A stretch of 16,025 nt of DNA, from the NCBI GenBank assembly GCA_023230525.1, contig JALNXE010000100.1:1-16025 (forward strand), in the 5' to 3' direction. Below the pieces are notes generated by a model. It made no database searches. It saw nothing but the letters and a program-made list of their open reading frames with translations, and was not told where the DNA came from. Shown here piece by piece: positions 15,262 through 16,025 of this stretch. The stretch is from Desulfobulbaceae bacterium. GTDB taxonomy: Bacteria > Desulfobacterota > Desulfobulbia > Desulfobulbales > SURF-16. Within the stretch, counting starts at the first letter, position 1. Each line of letters starts with the position of its first letter. Made by a program: the position numbers and the translations under genes.

Positions 15262-15280
15262 GCGCAGGACGATAGCCGGC

Positions 15281-15316
15281 CCCGCACCGCCCATGCCTTC
15301 ATCAGCGCAGTGCGGG
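15281..15316 (+). terminator. Possible stem-loop after the CheA hybrid gene
   Basis: CCCGCAC (15281-15287) pairs with GTGCGGG (15310-15316) around a 22-base loop. A second 7-bp stem follows at 15326-15349 (TCTTCCT / AGGAAGA, loop of 10). Neither has a T-run, so termination is uncertain; RNA processing between the CheA and CheW genes is an alternative. Confidence 0.3.
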
Positions 15317-15370
15317 CTGTCATTGTCTTCCTGACAACTCTAAGGAAGAAGGACTCCTAAAAACTGAAAA

Positions 15371-15464
15371 TTAACCACAGAGAGCACAGAGCTCACAGAG
15401 CTCACAGAGATCATTAATTGTAATTAAAAATTTTTCTTTGTGATCTCTGTGTGTTCCGTGGTGA
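15371..15464. repeat. CACAGAG tandem/inverted repeat element
   Basis: Four 9-base units beginning CACAGAG run from 15376 to 15411. The stretch TTAACCACAGAG...GAGATCA is mirrored by TGTGATCTCTGTGTG...CCGTGGTGAA at 15439-15464, leaving an AT-rich centre (ATTAATTGTAATTAAAAATT). The whole resembles the dispersed ACCACAGAG / CTCTGTGGT palindromic repeats seen in many bacterial intergenic regions. It separates the CheA hybrid from the CheW gene. Confidence 0.65.
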
Positions 15465-15518
15465 AAACAGGCTTTTTACCCACAAGGGGCATAAATACGA
15501 ATTCATCAAGGAAAGGAT

Positions 15519-15971
15519 ATGCAACAATCGGCAGGGAACACATCGCAAAACACCAAGGAACTGGCCATCTTTCAGGTGGGAGAAATGCCGTGCGGCCTGG
15601 ATACCTCCTGGGTGCGGGAAATCATTAAAAACACCCAGATTACCAAGGTCCATCTTGCCCCTGATTATGTCAGGGGCGTCATCAATCTGCGCGGAGAAAT
15701 TGCCACGGTCATTGATTTGCGGAAAAAATTTTCCCTTGAACCCTTTGCAGACGACGAAAAAATGAAAATTGTCGTGGTGCGGCGCAGCTCGGAAAACATC
15801 GGCATCCTGGTGGACCGGGTGCGTGATGTTGTCTGGGCTGACGGCAAAAACATCACCCCCCCACCCTCCAATGTCAGCGGCGTAACCGGTGTTTTTTTTG
15901 AAGGAATCTACAAAATGGAGCGGGAACTGGTCGCCATCCTCAATATCGATGAGCTTCTCAAAATAGACTGA
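15519..15971 (+). CDS. cheW: CheW-like chemotaxis coupling protein
   Basis: A 150-residue single CheW domain (about 13-148). It includes ELAIFQVGEMPCGLDTSWVREI, APDYVRGVINLRGE (47-60) with the conserved NLRG, VIDLRKKF (64-71) and IGILVDRVRDVV (94-105), ending in VAILNIDELL. CheW proteins bridge chemoreceptors and CheA at the membrane array. AAGGA lies 6 bases before the ATG. It is 257 bases after the CheA hybrid, beyond a repeat element, so it may be read from the same or a separate promoter. The CheA already carries CheW-like units, so this copy probably serves receptors encoded further downstream. No receptor gene is seen before the window ends. Confidence 0.94.
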   Translation: MQQSAGNTSQNTKELAIFQVGEMPCGLDTSWVREIIKNTQITKVHLAPDYVRGVINLRGEIATVIDLRKKFSLEPFADDEKMKIVVVRRSSENIGILVDRVRDVVWADGKNITPPPSNVSGVTGVFFEGIYKMERELVAILNIDELLKID

Positions 15972-16025
15972 AAAGAGTAAAAATTCAGACTTGAACCGGC
16001 AAAAAGCGAAAATAAGACCGGAGCC

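Noticed and set aside
15376..15411. CRISPR-like short repeats
   Set aside because: The 9-base units are contiguous with no spacers, and there are no cas genes.
15992..16025. Possible start of a further + strand gene (TTG at 15992, reading LNRQKAKIRPE)
   Set aside because: Only 34 bases are visible, the start codon is weak and no good ribosome site precedes it.

Overview
The window looks like chromosomal DNA from a GC-rich, Gram-negative anaerobe. The most likely source is a Desulfobacterota (deltaproteobacterial) lineage such as Desulfobulbales. This rests on the gene set (GldG/DUF4340 pair, geranylgeranyl-reductase-type flavoprotein, tiny CXXCH cytochrome, multi-domain CheA hybrids), an endonuclease-type MutL, and several short palindromic intergenic repeats of a kind common in that phylum. 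The taxonomic call is inference; no rRNA or tRNA gene is present.

Left part (1-3125, + strand): the 3' end of an ABC-transport auxiliary operon, with a GldG-like membrane protein (5' end outside the window) overlapping a DUF4340 protein by ATGA. Next, on the - strand (3179-7637), come purC, mutL and a membrane-anchored M23 peptidase. Transcription runs from the peptidase towards purC. The gaps contain hairpins and a MITE-like inverted-repeat element. A geranylgeranyl-reductase-family flavoprotein diverges from the peptidase at 7789.

Middle part (8815-9845): a palindromic repeat of the GTCATTCCGGC type and a perfect 14-bp tandem duplication, then a 90-residue membrane-anchored protein with two CXXCH haem motifs, then tsaE.

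Right part (9846-15971, + strand): the most interesting region. A dyad-rich leader precedes a REC-SpoIIE-type phosphatase, an RsbW-like ATPase/kinase, a STAS antagonist and a 1086-residue CheA hybrid (Hpt, P2-like, dimerisation, HATPase, two CheW-like units, REC). A repeat-containing gap and a stand-alone CheW follow. Together they look like a partner-switching module (phosphatase/kinase/STAS) wired to a chemosensory kinase. CheA would phosphorylate the phosphatase receiver, setting the phosphorylation state of the STAS protein. No sigma factor, chemoreceptor, CheR or CheB lies in the window, so input and final output are unknown here.
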